Origin: PALSA-911 sp963743035
Lineage (GTDB): Bacteria; Pseudomonadota; Alphaproteobacteria; Acetobacterales; Acetobacteraceae
Length of the DNA stretch: 64,000 bases
Direction: 5' to 3'
NCBI GenBank assembly: GCA_963743035.1
Contig: CAVUOB010000018.1
Location: forward strand, 977,264 to 1,041,263
Shown: positions 19,980 to 32,473 of the stretch, piece by piece
Numbering within the stretch: the first letter of the stretch is position 1
Layout of the letters: every line of letters starts with the position of its first letter
The notes under the pieces: generated by a model
The model's input: the letters and a program-made list of their open reading frames with translations, nothing else
What the model was told of the DNA's origin: nothing
Database searches by the model: none
Program-made: the position numbers and the translations under genes

Positions 19980-21851
19980 TCAGGCTGCCTGCTCGCCGGT
20001 GACGTCCTCCGCGTCGGCTCTATCTGCATCCTCGTCCGCGTCGTTGCTCTCGTTCGCGCCCTGCGCGGCCTCAGGTGACAGCGGCAGTGCGATGCAGAAG
20101 GTGGCCCCGCTGCCCGGCTGACTGCGCACCCAGGCGGCGCCTCCGTGTGCGGTTACGAGCGCAGCGACAATGGCCAGCCCGAGTCCCGTCCCGGCCGAGG
20201 TCCTGGCCTGGTCGCCTCGGTAAAACCGCTCGAAGACGTGCTCGGCCTGCTCCCTGGTCAGTCCCGGGCCGTGGTCGGCGACCTCCAGCACGGCGGCTGG
20301 CTGCCGGTTTCGCTGGCCCGGCTGGTTGGCCGAAACAGCCTCGTCAGCACCGCTCGCCGTCCGCGCCTCGCCGAGATGGCCGGACCTGATGAGGACGTCG
20401 ATCGGCGTGCCATCGGGCGTGTGGGACAGGGCGTTGCTCATAAGGTTGCCGATGACCTGCCGCAGCCGGACCTCGTCGCCGATCACAAGCAGGGCCGCGC
20501 CCGAGCGCACCGTCAAGTTGATGTTCCGGTTGGGCGCGACGACCCTGGCGTCGTGCACGGCGTCGGCCGCGAGCGTCAGCAGGTCGACTGGACGGCGGTC
20601 AAACGGGCGCTGCTGGTCCAGCCTGGCCAGCAGCAGCATGTCCTCGACTAGCACGCCCATGCGCGAGGACTCCTGCTCTACCCGCCGCATGATCCGGTCC
20701 ATGTCAGCCGACGCGAGCTGGCCGGTACCGTTGCGGGCGGCACTGGCGCCGTTAGTCTCGGGCGCGACCCCGTTACTGGCAGCATTGCGAGCGGCGTCCT
20801 CTGCCCCGCTGGCACTACCGATCCCGCGCACAACTCCTGTGGTCTCATTGGCCCCGCTAGGCCCGGCCGTGTCTGCGCCCGCCTCGATTCCGCCCCGCTG
20901 CCGGTAATACTCGGCGAATCCCCGGATCGCGGTCAGCGGGGTGCGCAGCTCGTGGCTAGCGTCAGCGACGAACTGGCGCATTCTCTCCTCTGACCGCCGG
21001 GCCGCGGCCTCGGACTGCGTACGCGACTGGAATGCGGTCTCGATCTGGCTCAGCATCGCGTTCAGCGACCGGCCGAGTCGCCCGACCTCGGTCCGGGGAT
21101 CTCGCTCCGGCACCCGCCGACTTAGGTCACCGCGAGCAATGGCGCCCGCAGTCTTCTCGATGTCCAGTAGCGGTCGCAGGCTGGCCCGGATCACGGCGAT
21201 GCCGACCACCGCCAAGAGAGCGAGCAGCAGGCCGCTCACCACCAAGTCCACTCGGACGAGCTGGCCGATCGTTGTGTAGGCGCTGGTGACGTCTGTAGCC
21301 ACGACTATCGTCCCGTTGATCGTCTTGCGCCCAACCGAAACCCCGAACGGCTCCATGAATACACGCCAGCGAAGATCTCCGGACTGAGATGGCAGTGTGA
21401 TCAGCCTGTTGCTGTTGGCGCTTAGCCAGGAAGGATCCGTCTGAAGGCGCGGGCCCGATAGGTATACCTGCGAGCCCTGAAGGCCCGCCCCGGAGCCGAA
21501 GGCGGGTCCGGAGGCCTGGCTGATCGGCCGGACGACCTGCTGGACGTGCCCCCCCGAGACCCAGTCAACAGCAGTACCTGGAGAGTTTCCTTGAATGCCA
21601 CCGTTGAGGTAGTCGAGGACATAGCTCGGAGCAGCTGGCTGGATCCTGTTGACCAGATAACTGTCGGGTCCGCTGAGCAGGTCACCCTTCAAGATCGTGA
21701 TGCCGGCGACGCTGATCACCACGAGGGCTAGGCCGACGAGCACGAGCAGGGCGGTAATGAGCTTGACTCGCAGCGCGGCACGGCCGGGCAGGTCCTTGAC
21801 CGACCGCCAGAAGCTGGTGCGTTTCGGTGAGTCGTTCATCGACATAGACAA
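19980..21851 (-). CDS. Sensor histidine kinase with long insertion in the DHp hairpin
   Basis: 623-residue membrane kinase. TM1 is near residues 30-55 (ALLVLVGLALVVISVAGITI), followed by a ~150-residue extracellular domain, TM2 (LVVSGLLLALLAVVGIAVI), HAMP, and DHp with FVADASHELRTPLTAIRGFA (His is the phosphoacceptor). The ATPase domain has N, G1 and G2 boxes (GNLMSNALSHTPDG, DHGPGLTREQ, GTGLGLAIVAALV). A low-complexity Gly/Ala/Asn stretch of about 55-60 residues sits between the two DHp helices, where homologues have a short turn. The acidic C-terminus ends EDVTGEQAA. It forms an operon with the upstream response regulator, as in MprAB/TcrXY-like systems. Confidence 0.92.
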   Translation of the reverse strand: MSMSMNDSPKRTSFWRSVKDLPGRAALRVKLITALLVLVGLALVVISVAGITILKGDLLSGPDSYLVNRIQPAAPSYVLDYLNGGIQGNSPGTAVDWVSGGHVQQVVRPISQASGPAFGSGAGLQGSQVYLSGPRLQTDPSWLSANSNRLITLPSQSGDLRWRVFMEPFGVSVGRKTINGTIVVATDVTSAYTTIGQLVRVDLVVSGLLLALLAVVGIAVIRASLRPLLDIEKTAGAIARGDLSRRVPERDPRTEVGRLGRSLNAMLSQIETAFQSRTQSEAAARRSEERMRQFVADASHELRTPLTAIRGFAEYYRQRGGIEAGADTAGPSGANETTGVVRGIGSASGAEDAARNAASNGVAPETNGASAARNGTGQLASADMDRIMRRVEQESSRMGVLVEDMLLLARLDQQRPFDRRPVDLLTLAADAVHDARVVAPNRNINLTVRSGAALLVIGDEVRLRQVIGNLMSNALSHTPDGTPIDVLIRSGHLGEARTASGADEAVSANQPGQRNRQPAAVLEVADHGPGLTREQAEHVFERFYRGDQARTSAGTGLGLAIVAALVTAHGGAAWVRSQPGSGATFCIALPLSPEAAQGANESNDADEDADRADAEDVTGEQAA

Positions 21852-21852
21852 G

Positions 21853-22581
21853 CTAGGAGTGCGGCAATCTCAGGACGTAGCCGACGCCGCGCAGGGTGTG
21901 AAGGAGGTGCGGCTCGGTGGTGTCTACCTTGCGCCTCAGCACGGATACGTAGGACTCGACGATCCCGGTGTCACCCCGGAAGTCGTAATCCCAGACGTGG
22001 TCGAGTATCTGCATCTTGGAGAGCACCCTGTTGGCATTCCCCATGAAGTAACGAAGCAGCTTGAACTCGGTGGGGGAGAGCTGAATCTGCTGGCCAGCCC
22101 GCCAGACTTCATGGCTGTCCTCATCCAGTTCCAGGTCGGCAAACTTGAGCCGCGGTGACGGCTCGCTGCCGTCGCCCCGGGTCCTGCGCAGCACGGCCCG
22201 GATCCGGGCAATGACCTCTTCCAGGCTGAACGGCTTTGTTACGTAGTCGTCGCCGCCCAGCGTCAGGCCGCGGATCTTGTCCTCGGTCGAGTCGCGGGCA
22301 GTCAGGAACACCACCGGGATTTGCGCACCGCCGCCGCGTAGCCGCCGGATGACGTCGAAACCGTCCATGTCGGGCAGCATCACGTCCAGGACAATGAGGT
22401 CCGGCCGGTGCCGCTGCGCGGCCTGAACGGCCTCGTTGCCCGCTGCCGCGGTGACGACGTCGAATCCTGAGTAGCGCAGGCTGGCCGCCAGCAACTCCAG
22501 GATGTTGGGCTCGTCTTCTACCACAAGCAACCTGGCATCCGGCTGTCTTTTGCCATCGGGCTGGCTGTTCATAGGCCCCAT
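21853..22581 (-). CDS. OmpR-family response regulator
   Basis: 242-residue DNA-binding response regulator. The receiver domain has acidic residues in VVEDEPN, the phosphorylation Asp in LIVLDVMLPDMDG, the switch Thr in VVFLTARDS and Lys in DYVTKPF. The C-terminal winged helix includes LTPTEFKLL-like SPTEFKLLRYFMGN and GVGYVLRLP. The stop is separated from the kinase start by one base. The cognate kinase is the adjacent 623-residue protein. The environmental signal is unknown. Confidence 0.95.
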   Translation of the reverse strand: MGPMNSQPDGKRQPDARLLVVEDEPNILELLAASLRYSGFDVVTAAAGNEAVQAAQRHRPDLIVLDVMLPDMDGFDVIRRLRGGGAQIPVVFLTARDSTEDKIRGLTLGGDDYVTKPFSLEEVIARIRAVLRRTRGDGSEPSPRLKFADLELDEDSHEVWRAGQQIQLSPTEFKLLRYFMGNANRVLSKMQILDHVWDYDFRGDTGIVESYVSVLRRKVDTTEPHLLHTLRGVGYVLRLPHS

Positions 22582-22896
22582 TGTCCGCCTGCCCCCTGAA
22601 GGTTAGCTGAACACCCGCTGAGGCTGGCCTGCGCGGATGAGATCACGCGCGCCCCTCGTTCGTACTCGTCGCTGCGGCATCGGCGGTCTATTTGCCCGAG
22701 ATTGCGACCTCCCGGAGCCGTGAAACCACGCCGGGAGCGAGCCTGGACGGAAGATCGCGCACGATATGGGCGGTTTGCGTGACAGCCAGAACCACGTTCC
22801 ACCGATTTGGGCTGCTCTGGTGGGCGATTTGCCAGGTATGCGGGAGCCGAAATCGATGGAACGTGGAAAGTCAGCTCCGGACGCCCGCTCGTGCCG
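22582..22896. other. 315-bp intergenic region upstream of the two-component operon
   Basis: This is the probable promoter region of the leftward response-regulator operon and the 3' flank of the LCP gene, both leftward. No gene, clear palindrome or terminator was found. Confidence 0.5.
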
Positions 22897-24190
22897 TCAG
22901 ATCTGGCGCGAGCCGGTGATCAGCGACTTGGGGATCTTGCTGCCGGTGCGCAACGCGGTAAAGAGCTGCTTGGCCTGAGCCGAGTTCCACAAGACCGATT
23001 CCCCGGCCGGGGTAATGGCGGTCGCGGTCGCGATCGGCACCGTCGTGGTGATCGGGTCGCGCATGGCCCTGGCCACCTCGACCAGCTGATACAGGCTGGC
23101 GCCCTGGTCCACGGTCAGAGCGCTGGCCGTATCGCTCGCGGCGGGGATGGCTTCGAACGGGTTCAGGATGACCCCCGTGCTCGTCATCTTCTTCAGCAGC
23201 GCCTTGAGGAACAGCCGTTGGTCCTGCTCGCGCTGGAGGTCCTGGGTATTGAAGCTATGCCGGTCGCGCACATAGGCCAGGGCCTGCCCGCCGTTGAGCG
23301 TCTGGCAGCCCTTCTTCAGGTGCACTCCGGAGCTGACTTCGTGCAGCGGCGTGGCGAGGCACATCCGGACCCCGCCGACTGCGTTGACGACCCGGACGAA
23401 GCCGCCGAACCCGATCCCCATGTAATGGTTGATGTACAGCCCGGTGGCGTTCTGCACGGTCTGCGCCAGCAGCTTCGGCCCGCCGAAGGTGAATGCGGCA
23501 TTGATCTTGCTCATGCCGTGGCCGGGGATGCTGACGTAAGAATCGCGCGGAATGCTGATCAGCACGGGTCGGCCGCCGCCCGCCGGCTAGATGCAGAATC
23601 ATGATCGTGTCGGACCGCTGGCCCGAGATGTTGACGCCGGTGGACAGCGCCCGTTCCTGCGCCCTGGTCAGGCCCTGGCGGCTGTCTGAGCCTGTGATCA
23701 GCCAGTTCGTCCCCGAACCTGGCGCAGGACGGCCGGGGTAGCTGACCAGGATGTCGGACTTGTTCAGCTGGGAATTCAGGTAGAAGTACGTGCCGACCGT
23801 GAACAGCAGCAGAACCACGATCACGGCGGCGATGATCGCGAAGATCCGCTTCGGCCGCAGCCAACGGCGCCAGCGCGTCGAGCCGGCCCGGATGGCGCCA
23901 CGGCCTGACGGGGACCACGGCGAGGTGATAGGCGAGCCCTGCCCGCTGCTTGAGGTAACCGGCGGCTGTGCTGGCCAGCCTCCCGGTGGCGCTGCCCGAC
24001 CCGGTCCGCCCGACCCCGGGCCCTGGGCGGAATACTGACCGACCTGGTACTGGCCGGCAGCATTCGTCGCCGGAATGCTGACCGTCCTGTCAACTGACTG
24101 ATCCGAGCCTCCGGCCCCGTTGTCACCGGAGTTAGCGGCGCCGCCCTCGCGCTGTTCCCCGCGGAACCAGCCTTCTGGCCACTCGTCCAT
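22897..24190 (-). CDS. LytR-CpsA-Psr (LCP) family cell-wall glycopolymer ligase, one frameshift
   Basis: LCP proteins attach glycopolymers to peptidoglycan at the cell surface. The N-terminal 115 residues are a Gly/Pro-rich cytoplasmic segment. A TM helix (IIAAVIVVLLLFTVGTYFYL) follows, then NWLITGSDSRQGLTRAQERA and the RSDTIMILHLAGG strand. There the frame shifts by one base in a GC run (~23575-23585) and continues with VLISIPRDSYVSIPGHGMSK, INAAFTFGG and LAYVRDRHSF. The catalytic-region residues (Asp of GSDSR, RSDT Arg, IPRDS Arg, VRDRH Arg) are all present, so the gene would be functional if the indel is an error. Confidence 0.87.
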
Positions 24191-24294
24191 CAGATCCGCC
24201 TATCACCATCCGCTGTCCCCATCGTCTCTACCTGGTAGACGGCCCCTCATCCAAATCGGTGGCAAGAGAAGGGCAAATGATTACGTGATTCAGG

Positions 24295-24331
24295 TCATGT
24301 TGTGGTGCTGCCACTCATGTTGTGGTGCTGC
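24295..24331. repeat. Two 17-bp direct repeats upstream of LCP and downstream of methyltransferase
   Basis: TCATGTTGTGGTGCTGC occurs at 24295-24311 and 24315-24331, a 20-bp period, in the short gap between the methyltransferase stop and the LCP start. Confidence 0.85.
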
Positions 24332-24343
24332 TACGCGTGCGGA

Positions 24344-25196
24344 CTAGGCCCCGCCGGCCCACCAGATGGTGAAAACCTCACGCCCAGACGAGCCCAGGTC
24401 GACCGGGTGCTGTGGATCGATGCCCGACTCGGCGAGTGCGATGGCAACCTCGTCCGCCCGCTCCGGCGGCAGGCAAAGCCTGCGGCGGGTCACGTCGGTC
24501 AGCTCCTCGAAACTGGCATAGTCCGCGCCGCCGGGGCGGCGCCAGCGCTGGCGACCAGCGTCAATCCCCATGGCCGCGAGTATCTCGAGCAGGTCTGCAG
24601 CAGTCGGCCGGTCCGGGCGCGCCAGGCCGTGGAACCGCAGCCAGAGCTGGTTGAGGCTGGCCAGCGGATGTTGGGCCGTCATCTCCACGACTACCGTGCG
24701 GCGGGCAGCTGCCGTCAGCGCGGCCAGGAAAGGCTCTATGTCCGGAACGTTGTAGGTGACGTGATGGCAGGTCACCACGATCCGCCGCGCCGGACTGCGC
24801 GGCCACCTCGGGCCACCGCCCAGCTATCAGCCTGGGGGTTACGCCGCCCGCCGCGGCACGCTGCGCCACCAGGTCCAGCATGTCCGGCTCGCTGTCGACC
24901 ACGGTCAGTTCCGTGCACCGCGCCAGCAGCGGCAGGCAGGCCGCACCGGCCCCGCAGCCGACATCGAGCACGCTGCCTGGCGGGTCGAGCGCATCCCAGG
25001 CTCGCCGGAATGACGGGCCGGACGGAGTTGCGGCCAGCCTGTCGGCCCGGCGGCTGAAGACACTCCTTGGGAGCACCCACGGCGACTCGGTGACCGCCGC
25101 GGTGATGTGATCGGGGATGGCCCAGTCGGCTAGCTCAGACCGCCAGCTGGCCAGCAGCCGACCGAGAAGGGCGGCTCCGTTTCCCTCATTAGTCAT
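24344..25196 (-). CDS. Class I SAM-dependent methyltransferase, one frameshift
   Basis: The N-terminal half carries the SAM-binding motif GSVLDVGCGAGAACLPLL and the acidic loop LTVVDSEPDMLDLVAQR. After SGAAD an extra base (~24780) moves the frame. The sequence resumes as VVTCHHVTYNVPDIEPFLAA, which is the motif IV region (TCHHV) of the fold, and runs to the C-terminus FTIWWAGGA. Corrected length is about 283 residues. The substrate is not recognised. It is leftward like the LCP gene but separated from it by a small repeat. Confidence 0.8.
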
Positions 25197-25332
25197 GGTC
25201 TAGGTTTCGCCTTGAGCGCGATGACTGCTACGGCTGCGCGCGGTGCCACCGGTTCCGCCGCGATGCCGGCTGATGGGCCGACAACCGGACACTACGCCCT
25301 GGCCTGCAGTTTGTGGCACTTCCTGGACGCAG

Positions 25333-25912
25333 TTACGCTGGTGCCGGCGGTTCGTTGTGCTGCTGAAGCGCGGTCAGGTAACGGCGGGTCACACTCAGTT
25401 GCACTGCGCGGGCTACCGGCGCCCCTAGCCGCGCTAGCGGATGCCGCGGCCGGGAGAAGGAGACAATCTCCAGCTGCAGTCGAGAACCTTGCCGAAACAC
25501 GTGAAAGGCTTCCTCGCCCTGCTCGGGGTGGCTGGGCAGGGTGCCATAGGCGAATCCGAACCGGTCCGGCTCACTGGTGACGTAGACGATCCGGCCAGTC
25601 GCAACCACGTAACTCGCAGCCAGCCGGAAGGTGAGCGCGAACGTCGCGTCGGCCTGGACCGGACATCCGGGATAGATGATGAATCCGGCGCCGCGCTGCA
25701 CCTGCCAGTGAGCCAGTGCTGCCGCCGCCCAGGCGAACCGGTCGGCGGTGAAGCTGCCGAGTTCCGCGGCCCAGCGATCGTGACGGTAACCGGCGGGCCG
25801 GGCGTCCGGCGATAGCGGTAGCCCCTACCTCCCGGTAGGTCAGATCCGACGTGCTTTCCGCGTCGACCAGGCGGGCCAGCTCGTCCGAAGAAGGCCTGCG
25901 CAGCAAGAACAC
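25333..25912 (-). CDS. DUF1990 family protein, one frameshift
   Basis: The start MFLLRRPSSDELARLVDAES and the following SDLTYREVGAT match DUF1990, a conserved actinobacterial family of ~170-190 residues. A one-base shift near 25805 then leads to GYRHDRWAAELG, and the frame continues with GAGFIIYPGCPVQADATFAL, GRIVYVTSEPDRFGFAYGTL and EGEEAFHVF-like GEEAFHVFRQGSRLQLEIVS. The fold is thought to be START-like; no activity is established that I can cite. No export signal. Confidence 0.8.
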
Positions 25913-25981
25913 CCGCGCAGGCTACAGGGATGTGGTTGCCGGGACGACCCAGGGGCAGCGGATCATGCAACTTTCGGGCGT

Positions 25982-27423
25982 TCATTCATCACCCCGACTG
26001 AGCCGGTCAGTCGCCGCCGCCCCCGTTGCCGCTCCCCCATTTCCGCCCCAGCCACCGCCACCGTCTCCGCCACCATGCCCGTGACCGTGGCCGTCCTGGC
26101 CGGGGGAGCCGAAAGCGGCGGTGAGAAGGATAGTGCTGCCAGCTGGTACCTGGCCGGTGGGCTGCACTGACAGCACCGTTGCAGGTGGCTGCTGGTAGCT
26201 GGGCTGCCACCTCACCTGGACTCGCAAGCCGAGCTTGTGCAGTTGCTTGCGCACGGCTCGCACCGGCTGCCCGACCAGTGCGTCAGCGCTGACGGCTACC
26301 GTAGTGGCCCGAGTCGCGGCCGGCGAGGTGGGTCCGGCCGCGGTGTGCTGATGCGATGCTGCTGGGCTGAGCCCGCCGGTGAGCAGCCAGCCCGCCAATG
26401 CGGCGGCGACACCCACGGCTGCAACGCCCACCAAGCCGCGCCGCGCCGTCGGCCTGCGCCGTCGGGCGGGTCAAGCCAGTGATCGGGCAGCTCCTCGCCG
26501 GTCAAGGTGATGGCATGCGGGGCGGACAGTGTCGCAGTCGTGCGCTCTGCCGGCCCGGCATCGCCCTGACCGGGCCAACCTCCTGACAGCCGAGGTGCAC
26601 CGGCGAGCGCATCGCGGAGCTGACCGGCCCGCCGGGCGACGTCGCCGGCGGTAGCAGGGCGCGCGGCCGGATCTTTGGCGGTCAACTCGGCGACTAGCGC
26701 GGCCACTGGAGCCGTCACGCCGGGTGGAAGCGGCGGCAACGCAAGGTCCCGGTGCGCGAGTGCGACATCCATTTCCGGTCCCGTGAACGGCGCGGCGCCC
26801 GTCAGGCACTCCCAGGCCACGATCCCGAGCGAGTAGAGGTCGCTGGCCGGGCTCGCAGACCCGCCGGTGACACGCTCAGGGGCGAGGTACGCAGGCGTCC
26901 CGATCAGCGTGCCCGTCCGCGTAATCGGCGCGGACCCGGCGGCATGCGAGATGCCGAAATCGGTGATCTTGACGTGGCCACCAGGGCCAATCAGCAAGTT
27001 CCCCGGTTTAATGTCCCGGTGCACCAGGCCCGCTGAATGGGCGGCCTCCAGTCCGGCAGCGACCTGGCAGATCACATCCATGGTGCGCGCAGCGTCCAGC
27101 GGGCCCCTGCTGAGGACCGCAGTCAGCGCCGGCCCTTCCACCAGTTCCATCACCAGGTAGGGAGGATGACCATGGCCAGTCTCGCCATAGTCGTACACCC
27201 TGGCGATGGCCGGATGGGTCAGTGCTCCGGCATGACGGGCCTCGGCCCGGAACCGGGCCAGCGTCTCGGCATGCCCGGCATACTCAGCGCGCAGCAGCTT
27301 GACCGCCACTGGCCGGTCCAGCACGGTGTCTACCGCCCGCCAGACCTCGCCCATGCCGCCGCCGGCGATCCGGCTATCGAGCCGGTACCGGTCTGCGACC
27401 ATGGGCCTGAAGTCGGGCATCAC
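25982..27423 (-). CDS. PknB-like Ser/Thr kinase with TM segment and one PASTA domain, one frameshift
   Basis: The kinase domain begins YRLDSRIAGGGMGEVWRAVD. It has VAVKLLRAEY (Lys), the catalytic loop VHRDIKPGNLLIG, DFG in VKITDFGISH and APE as LAPERVTGG. After ~330 residues, near 26440, the frame shifts by one base and continues through a TM helix (LVGVAAVGVAAALAGWLLTG) into a single extracellular PASTA-like repeat (LVGQPVRAVRKQLHKLGLRV ... GQVPAGSTILLTAAFG). The C-terminal tail is Gly/His-rich (QDGHGHGHGGGDGGGGWGG). PASTA kinases sense muropeptides; a single repeat is short compared with PknB (four). The His-rich tail is unusual. Confidence 0.87.
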
Positions 27424-27482
27424 AGGCAGACCCTACCCTCGCTGCGTTCGGTAATCCGCAGATTCGGCCCGGCCTACCGCTG

Positions 27483-30224
<2,742 letters not shown>

Positions 30225-30709
30225 GAGGGTCTCCGTGGCTCGCCAGCGCAACGGGCTTGCACCCAGACTGCGCTCCGAATTGCAGCCGTGTACCTACGTG
30301 CCGGGCAGACAGGCGTGTCTGCCGCTGCCATAGCAGCCGACCCCGTCCTCGCCACGCAGCGGGCCAGTGCCCGCGCCGCGACCCGGTACGGAAGCGGGGG
30401 CCGCTCGTCAGTAACCGTCCACGTTTTCTCCACCATGGTCACTGACCTCAGGAACAGACAGTGGCTTAGGTCACGTCCGGGCGGGTCGGCCGTCTGCGGT
30501 TCTGGATTCGCGCTGAACCGACCGGTTAGCTCCTAAATGTGTATTTTCCGCTATCGGTGCGCGGGCAGACTGTCCGTGTAATCCGGTTATGCGGCCAGCG
30601 GCGTATCGCGGGTCTATCGCCGCGATATGACGACCAATGTCGCTGGCTAGGTGACCCGCCGTCACCGACGGAGGTGCTTTAACCCGCTGGGCGCGCTGCT
30701 GAACAGTCA
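30225..30709. other. 485-bp region between STAS-PAS gene and ATPase, with an inverted repeat
   Basis: No convincing gene. A leftward frame (30185-30442, starting MTMVEKTWTVTDERPPLPY) overlaps the ATPase start and is unproven. TATCGCGG (30604-30611) and CCGCGATA (30620-30627) form a perfect 8-bp inverted repeat with an 8-nt spacer. It could be a terminator for the upstream STAS-PAS gene or an operator for the ATPase. Confidence 0.5.
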
Positions 30710-31768
30710 CTAGCTTGCGCCATTTGCCGGTGCGGCATCAGGCGGCGGCACTTGTCTGCGCCGCGTGGCAAAGGCGTGGTCGCGGATGTCGTGGATCGTC
30801 TTGTCTAGGTCATGAATAGCGTCGGTGATGCGCTCACGGGCCACGTCGCGGGGCAGGTCAACGGCGTTCTGCAGGCTGACTCCGACCCGGAACAGGCTGC
30901 CTACAACCCGGTCAAGCAGCTCCTGGACGCGCTGGGTCTGCTCGGTGACCGAAGCTTGGGCCAGGTTTGCCAGGTCCTCGCGCCGGCGGCTGTCGGTAGC
31001 ATCCCGGATCACCGCGAGGATCAGGTGGCCGGTCGCAGTTGGCACCGGGCTCAGGCTGATCTCCACCGGGAATGTGACCCCGTCATGACGTAGCCCGACA
31101 AGGCGCGCCCGCTCGCCCATTGCCCGCGCCTGCGGTGCCTCTGTATAGGCGGCCCGGTGGCGCCGGTGATCATCTCGCAGGTCGGCCGGAACGAGTACCT
31201 CAGGTGCTCGCCCGGTCAGCGCCGCTTGGTCATAGCCGAACATCTCGCACAGCCGCCTGTTAACCGCCACGATCGTGCCGTCATCATTAGTCAGCAGTAG
31301 TCCATCGCCCAGGGCGTCAATGAGTTGCCAGAGGACCGCCGGGGTGATCGACGCCGCGCGCGGATCCTCATCCTTCGCCCGCCGCGTCCGGCCGTCGCCC
31401 GGCAAGGAGGAACCGGAAAGCCTGGGCGTCCCGGCCGCGATCGCCGCCTCTAAGGTGGGATAGACAGAGATCAGCCGGTCCAGGCCCTCAATTGCGATCA
31501 CTCGCCTGACAACCGGCGCGCGGATCACGAGTCGCATCTGCGTTCCGTTGACCAGGGCACGCTGGTAACCGCGGGCCAAAGCCTCGGCTCCCGCGTGATC
31601 GCAGGACTCGGTCGCAGCCATGTCCACGATCAGTACCGCCGCGCCCCGGTTAATGACCGCCAACAGCACCTCTCGGACATTCCCCGCACTGGACACGTCG
31701 ATGTGCTCCGGAAGCGTCACGACCGCCTGCGGGCCGGCCCAGTCGACCGGGACCACCTCATCAGCCAT
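30710..31768 (-). CDS. STAS + PAS protein with degenerate DevS-like histidine-kinase dimerisation region
   Basis: 352 residues. The N-terminal STAS domain (TLPEHIDVSSAGNVREVLLA, LIVDMAATESCDHAGAEAL) resembles anti-sigma-factor antagonists, with a Cys-Asp-His in place of the usual D-S. A PAS domain follows (LIDALGDGLLLTNDDGTIVA, VNRRLCEMFGYDQAALTGRA). The C-terminal helix RVQELLDRVVGSLFRVGVSL then aligns with the DHp helix of DevS/LiaS-type kinases (pattern RxARDLHDxVIQRLFAxGLSL), but Leu replaces the phosphoacceptor His. The protein ends before any ATPase domain. It may therefore be a sensor that acts by protein binding only. It is leftward and solitary, 485 bp upstream of the P2-type ATPase. 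Confidence 0.82.
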   Translation of the reverse strand: MADEVVPVDWAGPQAVVTLPEHIDVSSAGNVREVLLAVINRGAAVLIVDMAATESCDHAGAEALARGYQRALVNGTQMRLVIRAPVVRRVIAIEGLDRLISVYPTLEAAIAAGTPRLSGSSLPGDGRTRRAKDEDPRAASITPAVLWQLIDALGDGLLLTNDDGTIVAVNRRLCEMFGYDQAALTGRAPEVLVPADLRDDHRRHRAAYTEAPQARAMGERARLVGLRHDGVTFPVEISLSPVPTATGHLILAVIRDATDSRRREDLANLAQASVTEQTQRVQELLDRVVGSLFRVGVSLQNAVDLPRDVARERITDAIHDLDKTIHDIRDHAFATRRRQVPPPDAAPANGAS

Positions 31769-31981
31769 AACTGCACCTCAGGTCGGCAGCCGGACACGCC
31801 TGCGCCGGTCTGCCGTGCGCACGGCGCGCGTTCTGGATGACTGGCGAATCAATCGGGACCTCGCGCAGCTTCCCATCCAGCGAAGGACCGCGCTCAGCAA
31901 GGAAACGGGTTACCCAGAAAGGTACCGCTTACCACGCCGGGCCTGGGTCCTACTATGACTCCTGCGGGGGAGGGGGAGGCG

Positions 31982-32341
31982 ATGGCGACGCCGATGGTGA
32001 GGGTGCGCCGCGTGTATGAGGAGCCGGATTCTCGCGACGGTACCCGAGTGCTAGTTGACAGGATCTGGCCGCGCGGGCTCACAAAGGCCAAGGCGGCCCT
32101 CGACGAGTGGTGCAAGGACGTGGCACCGTCTACTGAGCTCCGCCAGTGGTACAGCCACGACCCGGACCGCTTCGAGGAGTTCGGCCGCCGCTACCGGACG
32201 GAGCTGAAAGATACCCAGCGGGCGAACGCGCTGGCGCATTTGCGCGGAATTGCGAAGAACCGGCAGTTGACGCTGCTCACTGCGACCAGGGAACCCGATA
32301 TCAGCGAAGCAGCAGTCCTCGCCGATCTGCTGCGGAGCTAA
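31982..32341 (+). CDS. DUF488 family protein
   Basis: 119-residue protein with the family pattern VRRVYEEPDSRDGTRVLVDR, IWPRGLTKAKAALDEWCKDV, APSTELRQWYSHDPDRFEEF and a closing LTLLTATREPDISEAAVLA. DUF488 proteins are widespread and often misannotated as uroporphyrin-III methyltransferases; function is not established. I chose ATG 31982 because a G-rich ribosome-binding site (GGGGGAGG) lies just upstream. An upstream in-frame start at 31955 would place the ribosome-binding site inside the gene. Confidence 0.88.
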   Translation: MATPMVRVRRVYEEPDSRDGTRVLVDRIWPRGLTKAKAALDEWCKDVAPSTELRQWYSHDPDRFEEFGRRYRTELKDTQRANALAHLRGIAKNRQLTLLTATREPDISEAAVLADLLRS

Positions 32342-32363
32342 CTAGTCTGCTGGGGAGCTAACT
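32327..32363. repeat. Two 17-bp direct repeats at the 3' end of the DUF488 gene
   Basis: CTGCTG(C/G)GGAGCTAACT occurs at 32327-32343 and 32347-32363 (20-bp period). The first copy contains the DUF488 stop codon. Downstream, 32364-32457 (leftward reading KSLRNGRKGTNDAFIMAEF) looks faintly protein-like but is unrecognised. Confidence 0.75.
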
Positions 32364-32473
32364 CGATGGAGCGGGCCGACACAGCGAAACTCGGCCATGA
32401 TGAAAGCGTCGTTCGTGCCTTTGCGGCCGTTACGCAGGCTCTTGACCTGCAGTTTCTTCGGGGTAAGCGATGG

